Of a stretch of 53,636 nt of DNA, positions 32,802 through 41,140 are shown piece by piece. The translations under genes were made by a program, and so were the position numbers. The stretch is from Asanoa iriomotensis (lineage in GTDB: Bacteria > Actinomycetota > Actinomycetes > Mycobacteriales > Micromonosporaceae): positions 1 to 53,636 of the forward strand of contig NZ_BONC01000056.1 of the NCBI RefSeq assembly GCF_016862515.1, in the 5' to 3' direction. Every line of letters begins with the position of its first letter. Positions within the stretch are counted from its first letter, which is position 1. The notes beneath the pieces were generated by a model, which saw nothing but the letters and a program-made list of their open reading frames with translations, was not told the DNA's origin and did not search any database.

Positions 32802-34055
32802 GTGCCGCATTCCGCTTCCGTGCGACGTTCGCCCGCTCACCACGCTGTGGCGGCTACCGGCGGGTTCGGCGGACCCGGCTCAGGGACTCCCGGCGCCGGA
32901 GAACTCCTGCAGCTTCTCCGTGACGGGCAGCCCCGGACCCGTGCCGAGCTGGCCAGACTCACCGGGCTGGGCCGGTCCACCGTCAGCCTCCGCATCGACG
33001 CCCTGCTCGCCAGCGGTCTGCTCGCACCCTCGGGAGAGGCGGCCTCGACCGGTGGCCGCCCGCCGGCCAGGTTCGCGTTCAACCCGCGGGCTCGAGTCGT
33101 GGTGGGCGTCGACCTCGGGGCGACACACGGCAACATCGCGCTGACCGATCTCGCCGGCCAACCGCTGAGCGAGGTCGCCGACGATGTGGACATTTCGGCG
33201 GGGCCGATCCCGGTGCTCGACTGGGTCGTCGCGAGCATCCGACGGCTGCTGGACGAGGCCGGGCGGGACGTAACGGACCTCGTGGGCATCGGGATCGGCC
33301 TGCCGGGCCCGGTCGAGCATTCCAGCGGCCGCCCGATGCGCCCGCCCATCATGCCCGGATGGGACGGCTACGACGTGCCCCACCATCTGCGGCGCCACTG
33401 GGACGTCCCGGTCCTCGTCGACAACGACGTCAACATCATGGCCCTCGGCGAGCACGTGACGGCCCACCCGGAGCTCGACCACCTGCTGTTCGTCAAGGTC
33501 GCCACCGGCGTCGGTGCCGGCATCATCAGCGGCCGCCAGCTGCTCCGCGGCGCGGTGGGCGCCGCCGGCGACCTGGGCCACGTGGCCGCACCCCACGCTC
33601 CCGACATCCTGTGCACGTGCGGCAACAAGGGCTGTCTCGAAGCCGTCGCGAGCGGCCACGCGATCATCAAGCACCTCAACTCGGCCGGGGTGCCGGCGAA
33701 GACGAACAGCGATGTCGTCGCCCTCGTCCGCGGCGGCAACATCGCCGCCGCGCAGGCGGTGCGGCAGGCGGGACGCACGCTCGGCGAGGTGCTCGCGACG
33801 TGCGTGAGCCTGCTCAACCCCGAGCTCGTGGTCATCGGTGGCTCGATCGCCCAGGCCGGCGAGAGCCTCATCGCCGGGATCCGGGAGGTCGTCTACGGTC
33901 GATCCCTCCCGCTGGCGACCGCCCACCTGCAGATCGTCTCGGCGACGACCGGCAGCCAAGCCGGCGTCATCGGCGCGGCGACGATGGTCATCCAGCACGC
34001 CCTCACCGCCGACCGCGTCGACGAGGCGCTCGCCAGCAAGTCGTCGGTCAGGTGA
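32802..34055 (+). CDS. ROK family transcriptional regulator
   Basis: A 417-residue repressor of the NagC/XylR type. After about 30 loosely structured residues comes a winged helix (RAELARLTGLGRSTVSLRIDALL). The ROK sugar-kinase fold follows with VVGVDLGATHGNIAL as phosphate-binding loop, VDNDVNIMALGEH, and the zinc site CTCGNKGCLE. A sugar or sugar phosphate is the likely inducer. Its divergent partner is the exported isomerase-like gene, so a local sugar regulon is inferred. GTG at 32802 follows TACACT by 7 nt; the open frame upstream to 32619 is not homologous. Two stop codons in a row end it. Confidence 0.9.
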   Translation: MPHSASVRRSPAHHAVAATGGFGGPGSGTPGAGELLQLLRDGQPRTRAELARLTGLGRSTVSLRIDALLASGLLAPSGEAASTGGRPPARFAFNPRARVVVGVDLGATHGNIALTDLAGQPLSEVADDVDISAGPIPVLDWVVASIRRLLDEAGRDVTDLVGIGIGLPGPVEHSSGRPMRPPIMPGWDGYDVPHHLRRHWDVPVLVDNDVNIMALGEHVTAHPELDHLLFVKVATGVGAGIISGRQLLRGAVGAAGDLGHVAAPHAPDILCTCGNKGCLEAVASGHAIIKHLNSAGVPAKTNSDVVALVRGGNIAAAQAVRQAGRTLGEVLATCVSLLNPELVVIGGSIAQAGESLIAGIREVVYGRSLPLATAHLQIVSATTGSQAGVIGAATMVIQHALTADRVDEALASKSSVR

Positions 34056-34169
34056 TGAGCTCCACCAACAAGGGACAAGATCGTCAGCGAGATCGACGCG
34101 TGGGTGGCAGCGGGCGCGATCCGGCTCGTCCGGCGGTTGCGCGACCTGCGCGATGCTGATTCCACCGCC

Positions 34170-34395
34170 CGCCGACGCCGGCCAGGACGGGCGAACGCCG
34201 GCCAACGCCGGCCAGGACGGGCAAACGGCGGCCACGTGCCCGGCGAACGCCGGCCGCAAGGGGCGAAGGCCGGCCACGAGCCCGGCGAACGCCGGTCAGA
34301 ACGGGCGAACGCCGGTCAACGCCGGCCAGCACGGGCCGACGCCGGTCCGGACGGGCGAACGCTGGCCACGAGCCCGGGCGAACGACGGCCAGGGT
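34170..34395. repeat. Degenerate GC-rich tandem repeat
   Basis: About a dozen imperfect copies of a unit close to AACGCCGGCCAGGACGGGCG, 15-30 nt apart with variable spacers such as CACGTGCCCGGCG. The gap 34056-34423 between the ROK gene and pspM holds this and nothing else I can support as a gene. All frames through it are low-complexity (Arg/Ala/Gly/Pro), so it is more likely a slippage-prone repeat than coding sequence. Confidence 0.7.
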
Positions 34396-34423
34396 GGATC
34401 GGCGGCGGCGCGGAGGCAGAGGG

Positions 34424-35209
34424 TCAGGAGGCCGCGCGCATCGGGTCCGGGGTCATTGTGCGGACCTCGGCCAAGCCTGAGGCGACGCCGCGGAGGAGGT
34501 CGCTGGCCTCCGTGAGGCGGGAGACCGACGGGTGCGTGGCGCTGAGGCGGCCGTCCTCAGCGACGTAAGACGCGGCTGCGGCGACCAGGCGTTCGTAGGC
34601 CGAGACGCCCTCGTTGAGTTGGTGGGTCAGGTCGCGGTGGGCCTCGGTCAGGCTCGGTTTCGCGTCCGGTGGGGCGAAGCGCAGCGCCTTTTCCACGCCG
34701 GCCACGCGGTGGGCCAGGTCGCGGAGGGACTCCTCCGCCACCGCCGCCTCCAGGACCGCGCTGCCGCCCATGCCTGTCAGGCGGGGGGACAGGCCGTTCA
34801 GGGTGGCTGACGCCTGGTCCAGGCGGTCCCAGGCCGCGGCGGCGGCGCTGCCTCGCAGGGCGAAGCGGCCCCGTTGGCGGCGGACCTCCGTCAGGGCGGC
34901 GCGGCCGCCCGGGGCCGACTCCACCGCGGCCAGCAGGCGGGCGCGGGAGCGTTGGGCGGCCAGGGCCGGGTCGGTGGCCGGTGGGGCCGGCTGGGCGGAA
35001 GCCCGGCGCAGGTCGGCCCAGCGCCAACCCGCCAGGACCAGCGAGCCGCCCGCGGCGGCCGCCCAGGCGGCGTCTGGCAGGCCCAGGCCCGCATAAGGGG
35101 TCAAGATGGCGGCCGCGCCCGCGAAGCCGGCGCCGACCACGCTCCAGCGGCGGGCGGAACGGCGTAGCCGGCGCAGTCGCCGGAAATAACGGGCCCGCTC
35201 GTCGGCCAC
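34424..35209 (-). CDS. pspM: PspM-like membrane protein of the phage-shock system
   Basis: A 261-residue protein. A basic N-terminal stretch (ARYFRRLRRLRRSARRW) precedes two membrane helices (about 22-42 and 46-64), then a helical cytosolic domain of about 190 residues. It directly follows pspA on the same strand with a 16-nt gap, as pspM (Rv2743c) follows pspA in Mycobacterium, where PspM links PspA to the membrane. Assignment rests on topology and synteny, since the family is divergent. GTG start with a GGGGGG run upstream. Its end lies next to the tandem-repeat region. Confidence 0.7.
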   Translation of the reverse strand: MADERARYFRRLRRLRRSARRWSVVGAGFAGAAAILTPYAGLGLPDAAWAAAAGGSLVLAGWRWADLRRASAQPAPPATDPALAAQRSRARLLAAVESAPGGRAALTEVRRQRGRFALRGSAAAAAWDRLDQASATLNGLSPRLTGMGGSAVLEAAVAEESLRDLAHRVAGVEKALRFAPPDAKPSLTEAHRDLTHQLNEGVSAYERLVAAAASYVAEDGRLSATHPSVSRLTEASDLLRGVASGLAEVRTMTPDPMRAAS

Positions 35210-35225
35210 TTCAGCCCCCCAGGTT

Positions 35226-36137
35226 TCAGCCGGCGGCGCTCGAACCGCCGGGGTTCTTGTCCTTGGACATGCTGGCGCGGATCTCGTCGAGACGCGCTAT
35301 TCCGGCGACGTCCTCTTGCTTCTGCTCGGTCGCCGCCTTGTCGCCGTTGCCCTGCTGGGCCTCCGAGACCGGGGCCTCGACCGCGGGCCGCTCGGCGCCG
35401 CTGCCCAGCTTTTCGCCGGCCATGCTGGCGCGGATCTGCTCGAGCCGGCTGGCGCCGGCCATGTCGAGCGTCGAGCGCTGCACCTCGAGCATCCGGCCCT
35501 CGACCGAGTTGGAGGCCAGCTCGGCCCGCCCCATCGCGTTGGCGTAGCGGCGCTCGATGCGCTCCCGGACCTCGTCGAACGACGGCGTGTTGCCCGGCGC
35601 CGCGGTCAGCGACGACATCGACTCCAGCGACCGGGCGACCGTCTCCTGCATGCGGGCCTGCTCGAGCTGGCTGAGCAGCTTGGTGCGCTCGGCGAGCTTC
35701 TGCTGGAGGATCATCTGGTTGTTCTCGACGGCCTTGCGGGCCTGGCCGGCGGCGTTGATCGCCTGGTCGTGCAGGCTCTTGAGGTCTTCCATGCCCTGCT
35801 CGGAGGCGACGAGCTGCGACGCGAGCTGCTGCGCCGTCTGCTCGTATTTGCCCGCCTCGGACTCGTTGCCCTCGGCCCGCGCCTTGTCGGCGAGCACCAG
35901 CGACTGGCGCGCCATCGAGCCGAGCTTTTCGACCTCGGTCATCTGCCGGGACAGCTTCATCTCCAGCTGGCGCTGGTTGCCGATGACGGCGGCGGCCTGC
36001 TGCACCAGGGCCTGGTGCTGCCGTTGCGCGTCCTCGACGGCCTGCTGGATCTGCACCTTCGGGTCGGCGTACTCGTCGATCTTGGCGCCGAAGAGCGCCA
36101 TCAGGTAGCGCCATCCCTTGACGAACGGGTTCGCCAT
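35226..36137 (-). CDS. pspA: Phage shock protein A (PspA/IM30 family)
   Basis: A 303-residue coiled-coil protein of the PspA/Vipp1 ESCRT-III-like family, which coats and protects the cytoplasmic membrane under envelope stress. [18 protein letters not shown] forms the N-terminal membrane-binding region, and long heptad-rich helices with Gln/Glu/Ala fill residues 25-225. An 18-residue motif with core RL-E/D-x-IRASM occurs twice near the C terminus (226-243 and 277-294), joined by a flexible linker; this lengthens it compared with E. coli PspA (about 220 residues). The ATG at 36137 follows GAGGGG. It lies 129 bp downstream of clgR, its expected activator, and just upstream of pspM. Confidence 0.92.
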   Translation of the reverse strand: MANPFVKGWRYLMALFGAKIDEYADPKVQIQQAVEDAQRQHQALVQQAAAVIGNQRQLEMKLSRQMTEVEKLGSMARQSLVLADKARAEGNESEAGKYEQTAQQLASQLVASEQGMEDLKSLHDQAINAAGQARKAVENNQMILQQKLAERTKLLSQLEQARMQETVARSLESMSSLTAAPGNTPSFDEVRERIERRYANAMGRAELASNSVEGRMLEVQRSTLDMAGASRLEQIRASMAGEKLGSGAERPAVEAPVSEAQQGNGDKAATEQKQEDVAGIARLDEIRASMSKDKNPGGSSAAG

Positions 36138-36200
36138 GTCCGCGGTATCCCCTCGTGTCCGTGCCAACCGGCAGTTCGCTCCATCGTCTCAGGCGCGCGC

Positions 36201-36222
36201 CAGTGGGTCACTGCCTTGGCAG
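36201..36222. promoter_or_regulatory. Overlapping short palindromes in the clgR-pspA gap
   Basis: CAGTG-GGT-CACTG and CTGCC-TT-GGCAG share bases and could form alternative stems between clgR and pspA. They may tune read-through or bind a regulator; function not shown. Confidence 0.3.
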
Positions 36223-36266
36223 CTATTGATCACAGTACGCGCGGCGGAAACCGACGGCTATGCCGG

Positions 36267-36797
36267 TCAAGCAGCGAAAACGACATCCCGGTCACGCGGA
36301 CCGCCCGTGGTGCGCTTGGCGCGCAGGGTGGCCTTGAGCGGCGAGGACTGGTGCACCGAGACCGACACCTTGCCGTCGGTGGCGACCTGCTTGACCGGCG
36401 CCTGCGCCCGTGCGGCGCGCGCCAGCGCGGCCGGTGCGGCAGCGGGCTCCGGTGTCGCCGCCGTGGCCGGGTCGAGCACCGGCGCGGTCGGCTCGAGGCG
36501 GGCGGGCTCCAGCTCCGGAGGCTGCTCGTTGCCGTCGACCCCGACCAGCACACCCTCCATCTGCTCGGCCAGCGCCAGCGTGTCGCTGGCCTCGCGGAGC
36601 AGCTGGGAAAGCTGGGTGTCGAGGGCGTCACAGATGGACGACAGGAGCTCGCTGGAGGCTTCTTTCTGCCCCCGCTCGATCTCGGAGAGGTAGCCCAGGC
36701 TGACATTGGCGGCCGTGGAGACCTCGCGCAGGGTCCGGTGTTGCCCCTGCCTGCGTGCGCGCAAAGCGTCGCCGATCACCCGACGTAGCAGGACCAT
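36267..36797 (-). CDS. clgR: ClgR, XRE-type activator of protease and envelope-stress genes
   Basis: A 176-residue regulator. An N-terminal helix-turn-helix of the Cro/XRE type (about 8-62, [25 protein letters not shown]) is followed by a Pro/Ala-rich linker and a basic tail ending VVFAA. In Streptomyces and Mycobacterium ClgR activates clp protease genes, itself and pspA. A C-terminal Ala-Ala is the ClpP degron that makes ClgR short-lived, and this end keeps it. ATG at 36797 has GGGGGAGG 6 nt upstream. A near-perfect ClgR box lies 164 bp upstream inside cinA, indicating autoregulation. Order cinA-clgR-pspA-pspM matches mycobacteria. Confidence 0.92.
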   Translation of the reverse strand: MVLLRRVIGDALRARRQGQHRTLREVSTAANVSLGYLSEIERGQKEASSELLSSICDALDTQLSQLLREASDTLALAEQMEGVLVGVDGNEQPPELEPARLEPTAPVLDPATAATPEPAAAPAALARAARAQAPVKQVATDGKVSVSVHQSSPLKATLRAKRTTGGPRDRDVVFAA

Positions 36798-36948
36798 TGG
36801 CACCTCCCCCTCCGCCGTCGCCCCGACCTACGCCGAAGGGCTTCCCGCAACCGTACCCGTTCTCCGCTTCACCGACATCCTGCCCCGCCGGGCGGCCGGA
36901 CCGCCGGAGCGCGTGATATGTCTGCTTTGTCCACGACTCGCCGTGACA

Positions 36949-37437
36949 TCAGGCTGAAGTGTTCGCCGAGGGCGAACGCAGGAGCATGACCAGGGATTCC
37001 AGGGCGTGGGATACGGCGCCGGCGCGGATCGATGCCCGTCCTCCGTCGAGGTTGAGTTCGTCTACCTGGCGGCCTAGTGGGCCGGTGACCGCGACATAGA
37101 CGAGGCCGACGGGCTTGCCGTCCTGGGAGTCCGGGCCCGCTACGCCGGTCGTGCCGATGCCCCAGTCGGCCCGGCACGTCCTTCGTGCTCCCTCGGCCAG
37201 GGAGAGGGCGACGTCGGGGTCGATTGGGCCCTGTTTTTCGAGGAGTGGCTCGGGGACGCCGACGAGGGTTGCTTTGAGGTCGGTCGCGTAGGCGACGAGG
37301 CCGCCGCGGAAGACGGCGCTCGCGCCGGCTACTTCGACGATCGTGGCGGCGAGCAGGCCGCCCGTCAGTGACTCGGCGACGGCGAGGGTTTCTTTGCGTT
37401 CGAGCAGCAGGTGTACGGCTTGGGCCGGGTTTGTCAC
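36949..37437 (-). CDS. cinA: CinA C-terminal domain protein (nicotinamide-nucleotide amidase PncC type)
   Basis: A 162-residue stand-alone CinA C-terminal domain, which deamidates nicotinamide mononucleotide to nicotinate mononucleotide in NAD recycling. AESLTGGLLAATIVEV, LVAYATDLKATLVGV and GIGTTGVAGPDSQDGKPVG are the conserved blocks with the catalytic Ser, Tyr and Lys region. The N-terminal ADP-ribose pyrophosphatase half of full CinA is absent, as in most actinobacteria. The start is GTG without a clear ribosome binding site. The last 10 codons contain the ClgR box. It is separated from pgsA by 193 bp that hold a long inverted repeat. Confidence 0.9.
   Translation of the reverse strand: MTNPAQAVHLLLERKETLAVAESLTGGLLAATIVEVAGASAVFRGGLVAYATDLKATLVGVPEPLLEKQGPIDPDVALSLAEGARRTCRADWGIGTTGVAGPDSQDGKPVGLVYVAVTGPLGRQVDELNLDGGRASIRAGAVSHALESLVMLLRSPSANTSA
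36961..36977. promoter_or_regulatory. ClgR box GTTCGCCGAGGGCGAAC
   Basis: A perfect 6-bp inverted repeat around 5 nt, fitting the published ClgR consensus CGCYNANRGCG with AT-rich flanks (GTTCGC ... GCGAAC). It lies in the final codons of cinA, 164 bp upstream of the clgR ATG. Confidence 0.75.
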
Positions 37438-37502
37438 TCAGCGATTGTGCTCGTTGGTGTTGGGGTTTATGTGCCTGTCCCCCGAGAAATGAGTGTCCAC
37501 GT

Positions 37503-37578
37503 CTCTCGACCGGAGTAAAGGGCGCTGCGCGTCGGCTGCGCCGATGGCCTGGCGGCCACCCTTGACTCCGGTCGAGAG
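37503..37578. repeat. 76-bp near-perfect inverted repeat element
   Basis: Arms of 20 nt (37503-37522 and 37559-37578) match with one mismatch; the outer 14 bp, CTCTCGACCGGAGT/ACTCCGGTCGAGAG, are perfect. The 36-nt centre contains two smaller hairpins, TCGGC-TGC-GCCGA and TGGC-N6-GCCA. It sits in the 193-bp gap between pgsA and cinA. It may be a terminator for pgsA or a copy of a dispersed palindromic repeat. Confidence 0.75.
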
Positions 37579-37630
37579 CCGAGGAGCTTGGCGACGATCG
37601 GGGGGACGGGGGAAGAGCGGAGACAGACCT

Positions 37631-38269
37631 TCAGCGCGCTGATTCCGCTGAGCCCGTCGATTCGATCGTTTGGGGTGTGGGTTTCTGTTGGGCGTTTTGA
37701 CGTAGGCGGATCGCCTGGAGGATGTAGTCCAGGCCTGTTACTACTGTGACTACCAGGGCCGCGCCCATCAGCCAGAAGCCGACCGGTTCCAGGAATTCTG
37801 GGACTGGCCACAGGTACCAGGCGATTGCCAGGATCTGAAGCGCCGTTTTCAGTTTGCCGCCACGGCTTGCGGCGATTACGCCGTAGCGAATCACCCAGAA
37901 GCGCATCAGCGTGATGCCCCACTCGCGGGCCAGGATCAAGCCCGTTACCCACCATGGCAGCGCGCCGAACCAGCTCAGCAGGACCAGGGCCGAGCCTGTC
38001 AGGGCCTTGTCGGCGATCGGGTCCGCTACCTTGCCGAATGGCGTCACCAGGGCGTACCGCCTGGCGATCCAGCCGTCTACCAGGTCTGTGGCCGAGGCGA
38101 AGGCGAACGTCAGGGTTGCGGCGATGCGCCAGCCGGCGTGTTCCAGTTGCGACGTGACCACCAGCGCTACGAAGACCGGCACCAGTAGGAGGCGCAGGGC
38201 GGTCAGGGCGTTGGCGGCGTTCAGGACAGGGGCGACGGTCGGAGCGGGCTCGGGGGCTGCTCCGGTCAC
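37631..38269 (-). CDS. pgsA: CDP-alcohol phosphatidyltransferase, phosphatidylglycerophosphate synthase type
   Basis: A 212-residue membrane enzyme of phospholipid synthesis, joining CDP-diacylglycerol with glycerol 3-phosphate. The CDP-alcohol motif DG(x)2AR(x)8G(x)3D(x)3D is complete: DGWIAR at 65-70, Gly79, Asp83 and Asp87. Five or six membrane helices surround it. The last 15 residues are a hydrophilic Gln/Thr/Ser tail. The GTG start overlaps the rimO stop (GTGA), so the genes are coupled. Its order beside rimO and clgR matches the mycobacterial pgsA3 locus. Other CDP-alcohol acceptors cannot be excluded. Confidence 0.88.
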   Translation of the reverse strand: MTGAAPEPAPTVAPVLNAANALTALRLLLVPVFVALVVTSQLEHAGWRIAATLTFAFASATDLVDGWIARRYALVTPFGKVADPIADKALTGSALVLLSWFGALPWWVTGLILAREWGITLMRFWVIRYGVIAASRGGKLKTALQILAIAWYLWPVPEFLEPVGFWLMGAALVVTVVTGLDYILQAIRLRQNAQQKPTPQTIESTGSAESAR

Positions 38270-39747
38270 CGGCTGACCGCCGGGGGTGCCGCGCTGATCA
38301 TTTCGACCGGGACCGCAACCAGGTCGACGCCTTCCGAAGCCACCACGCGGGCGCGGACCAGGTCGCCGGGGCGCAGGGCCGCCAGGTCCACCGAGCCGTC
38401 CGGCGGCGCCACCAGCGTCGTCGAGCCGTCCACCTCCGGTGCCTGGTGTTCGCCGCGGCCCTCGACCACGCCCTCGTCCACCGTGTCGACCAGCACCTCG
38501 ACCGTGCCGCCTACACGCTCCTCGGCGCGTTGCGAGCACAGTTCGTCGGCCAGCGCGCTCAGTTTGTCGTACCGCCGCTTGATCGTGGCGGTCTTGACCT
38601 TGTCGGTGAAGCCCGCCGCTTCCGTGCCGTCCTCGTCGCTGTAGTCGAAGACGCCGATCGCGTCCAGGCGTGCCTCCGACAGGAAGCGCACCAGTTCGTC
38701 GACGTCCGACTTCGTCTCGCCGGGGAAGCCGACGATGAAGTTGGACCGTGCGCCGAGGCCCGGCGCCAGCGCGCGGGCCGACGCGAGCAGCTCCAGGAAA
38801 CGCTCCGTCGAGCCGAACCGGCGCATCCGTCGCAGCACCGGCTCGCTGGAGTGCTGGAACGAGAGGTCGAAGTAGGCCGCCACACCGGGGGTCGTGGCGA
38901 TCGCCTCGACCAGGCCCGGGCGCGTCTCGGCCGGCTGCAGGTAGCTCGCCCGCACCCGGACGATGCCGGGCACCGCCGCCAGTTGCGGCAACAGCTTCTC
39001 GAGCGCGCGTGGGTCGCCTAGGTCTTTGCCGTACGAGGTCGAGTTCTCGCTGACCAGCACCAGCTCGCGGACGCCCGTGCCGGCCAGCCACTCGGCCTCG
39101 GCCAGCAGCTCGTCGGGCGTGCGCGAGACGAACGCGCCGCGGAACGCGGGAATCGCGCAGAACGTGCACCGGCGGTCGCAGCCGCTGGCCAGCTTGAGCG
39201 ACGCCACCGGGCCGCGGTCGAGCCGGTGCCGCAGCACGCCGCGCAGGTGAGCGGGGGTGTGCTCGTCGACGACCACGCCGTGCCCGGGCTGCACCACGGC
39301 CGCCCCGCGGCGGGCCACCGGTGTCAACGGCAGCAGCTCGCGGCGGTCCCGCGGGATGTGCGGTGAGATCTTCTCCCCTGCCAGCACCGCGTCCAGGCGC
39401 GAGGCGATGTCGGGGTAGTCGTCGAAGCTCAGGATCGCCTCGGCCTCGGGCAGACTGTCGGCCAGCTCCTTGCCGTAGCGCTCGGCCATGCACCCGGCCG
39501 CGACCACCTTGGCGCCGGTGTCGGCCGCTGCGAGCAGGGTCTGGATCGAGTCGTGCTTGGCCTTCTCGACGAAGCCGCAGGTGTTGACCAGGACCACGTC
39601 GGCGCCCTCGCCGTCGGTGGTCACGTCCCAGCCGCCGCCGTGCAGGCGGGCGGCCAGCTCCTCGGAGTCGACCTCGTTGCGGGCGCAGCCCAGGGTCAGC
39701 AGCGCGACCCGGCGACGGGCGGCATCGGTCGAGGAGGAAGCGGACAC
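38266..39747 (-). CDS. rimO: Ribosomal protein uS12 methylthiotransferase RimO
   Basis: A 493-residue radical SAM enzyme that methylthiolates an Asp of ribosomal protein S12. The N-terminal MTTase domain has Cys21 ([12 protein letters not shown]), Cys57 (NTCGFV) and Cys86 (GCMAERYG) for one 4Fe-4S cluster. The radical SAM motif CDRRCTFC supplies Cys190, Cys194 and Cys197 for the other. A C-terminal TRAM domain follows. [17 protein letters not shown] separates it from MiaB. GTG start, 6 nt after TACCCT. Its end overlaps pgsA. Confidence 0.93.
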   Translation of the reverse strand: MSASSSTDAARRRVALLTLGCARNEVDSEELAARLHGGGWDVTTDGEGADVVLVNTCGFVEKAKHDSIQTLLAAADTGAKVVAAGCMAERYGKELADSLPEAEAILSFDDYPDIASRLDAVLAGEKISPHIPRDRRELLPLTPVARRGAAVVQPGHGVVVDEHTPAHLRGVLRHRLDRGPVASLKLASGCDRRCTFCAIPAFRGAFVSRTPDELLAEAEWLAGTGVRELVLVSENSTSYGKDLGDPRALEKLLPQLAAVPGIVRVRASYLQPAETRPGLVEAIATTPGVAAYFDLSFQHSSEPVLRRMRRFGSTERFLELLASARALAPGLGARSNFIVGFPGETKSDVDELVRFLSEARLDAIGVFDYSDEDGTEAAGFTDKVKTATIKRRYDKLSALADELCSQRAEERVGGTVEVLVDTVDEGVVEGRGEHQAPEVDGSTTLVAPPDGSVDLAALRPGDLVRARVVASEGVDLVAVPVEMISAAPPAVSR

Positions 39748-39753
39748 CTAACG

Positions 39754-39759
39754 AGGGTA
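39754..39759 (-). promoter_or_regulatory. -10 hexamer TACCCT of rimO (leaderless type)
   Basis: TACCCT on the minus strand is followed by 6 nt and the GTG at 39747; it could start the rimO-pgsA transcript. Confidence 0.4.
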
Positions 39760-39770
39760 CCGGGCGGTCG

Positions 39771-40691
39771 TCATGACACGTCTGCCGACGTCAGCAGCGC
39801 GGCGACCCGGTCGAGCAGGAACACCTCGGTCCCCGCGAGCCCCACGGACAGGAAAACGCTGATCTCGTCAGGGTCGGACCGGCCGGGCAGCACGCCGGCC
39901 GCCACCGCGCGCAGGTCCCTCGTCAACAACCCGACAGGCAGAGCCAGCGGCGGCTGGTACGAGCGTGCCTGTGCCGGCGAGTCCGTGGCGATCAACCCGG
40001 CCCGCGCGATCACGTCGGGACCGAACTCGGCCCGCCCGCGCTGCTTGAACCCGACGAGGTTGACGTGCGCGCCCGGCGCCAGGTCGGCGCCCGACAGCAC
40101 CGGCTGCTCGCTGGTGGTCGCCACGATCACGAGGTCCTGCCCGCGCACCGCCTCGGCGGCCGACGACACCGGCGCCGCCGCGACGCCCAACTCGGCCGTG
40201 GCCCGTGCCGCGAACGCCGCGCAGCGGGCGAACGACCGGCTGAACACCCGCACCGACGACACCGGCCGCACGGCGGCCGTCGCCCACAACTGCGTCCACG
40301 CCTGCCGCCCCGACCCGATCACCCCGACCGTGGCGGCGTCGGGCCGCGCCAGCAGGTCCACGGCCGCGCCGCCGAGTGCCCCCGTGCGCCGGGACCCGAT
40401 CTCCTCGCCCACCGCGATCGCTCGGATCCGGCCGTCGCGCGCGTCGTGCAACACCACGAGCTGCTCGCCGTCGGCGTGCCCGAACGTGTCGTAGGAGCGG
40501 AACCCGTACCACTCGTCGGCGAGGTGCCCGGCCGTCATGACCAGCCGGCCTCCTTCGAGAACCGCGCTGGCCCGCGGCGGGGCGATCAGCCGGCCCTCGT
40601 GCGCCGCGACCAGGGCGTCGCGCATCGCGGCGACGGCCGTCGGCGCGTCGAGCCGGGCGGCGACGTCGGCGTCGGTCAGCAGCAGCGGCAC
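39771..40691 (-). CDS. Ornithine cyclodeaminase / mu-crystallin family protein
   Basis: A 306-residue NAD(P)-dependent enzyme. VGVIGSGRQAWTQL is the dinucleotide-binding GxGxxA-type loop, and VNLVGFKQRGRAEFGPDV corresponds to the family's substrate and cofactor region. Members form proline from ornithine, reduce cyclic imines or act as imine reductases in siderophore pathways; no pathway partners are nearby, so the reaction is open. GTG start at 40691, 6 nt after GAAGAT, with a short palindrome just upstream. It ends 23 bp before the start of rimO on the same strand, so rimO may share its transcript. Confidence 0.85.
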   Translation of the reverse strand: MPLLLTDADVAARLDAPTAVAAMRDALVAAHEGRLIAPPRASAVLEGGRLVMTAGHLADEWYGFRSYDTFGHADGEQLVVLHDARDGRIRAIAVGEEIGSRRTGALGGAAVDLLARPDAATVGVIGSGRQAWTQLWATAAVRPVSSVRVFSRSFARCAAFAARATAELGVAAAPVSSAAEAVRGQDLVIVATTSEQPVLSGADLAPGAHVNLVGFKQRGRAEFGPDVIARAGLIATDSPAQARSYQPPLALPVGLLTRDLRAVAAGVLPGRSDPDEISVFLSVGLAGTEVFLLDRVAALLTSADVS

Positions 40692-40699
40692 AGGGTCAT

Positions 40700-40713
40700 C
40701 TTCAATGTTGAAG
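40700..40713. promoter_or_regulatory. Palindrome CTTCAA-TG-TTGAAG
   Basis: A perfect 6-bp inverted repeat 8 nt before the start of the ornithine cyclodeaminase-like gene. It would overlap its transcription start, so it may be a repressor site. Confidence 0.4.
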
Positions 40714-40864
40714 TTCGGTTCAGGTCAACGACCCACGCGGTGAGGAATCCCACCATCCCGGGCGCCCGGAAACGGCTATGGTCGGACGCGGTGGCGCTCC
40801 CGCGCCGAACCCCGGACGAGTAGCGCTCCGTACCCGGTCGTGCAAAGACGGTGCGCACCACACC

Positions 40865-41140
40865 ATGCATCTTCTCGACATCGTCGAAATCGTCGGCTCG
40901 CTGCTCATCCTCGCCGCCTTCGCGGCGGCTCAGCTGCGCAAGCTCGACGCGCACTCGGTCCCGTACCTCGTCCTCAACATCGGCGGCGCCGGCATCCTCG
41001 CGGTGATCGCGGCCAGCCAGCAGTCCTGGGGCTTCCTCCTGTTGGAGGGCACCTGGACGATCGTCTCCGCGATCTCGCTGGCGGCCCGATTCACTCGACG
41101 CGGAGACCGGCCAGCGCCTCCTCCAGCTCATCAGGCTTGA
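40865..41140 (+). CDS. Small CBU_0592-type membrane protein
   Basis: A 91-residue protein with three membrane helices (LLDIVEIVGSLLILAAFAAAQ, VPYLVLNIGGAGILAVIAA, GFLLLEGTWTIVSAISLAA) and a short basic tail. The LNIGGAG and LLEGTWTIVS segments match the CBU_0592-like family of small putative transporters. The function is unknown. The ATG is the first codon giving a membrane start, though no clear ribosome binding site is seen. Its last 50 nt overlap the convergent ftsK gene. Confidence 0.75.
   Translation: MHLLDIVEIVGSLLILAAFAAAQLRKLDAHSVPYLVLNIGGAGILAVIAASQQSWGFLLLEGTWTIVSAISLAARFTRRGDRPAPPPAHQA

Noticed and set aside
34170-34395. CRISPR array
   Set aside because: The repeats are imperfect and 15-30 nt apart, with no constant repeat or unique spacers, and no cas gene is present.
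34104-34568. Open frame of 154 codons after the ROK gene, in the same frame
   Set aside because: It follows a double stop, consists mainly of the tandem repeat (Arg/Ala/Gly/Pro) and runs into pspM on the opposite strand.
37438-37630. Small gene between cinA and pgsA
   Set aside because: Frames there are short and cross the long inverted repeat; none has a ribosome binding site or recognisable product.
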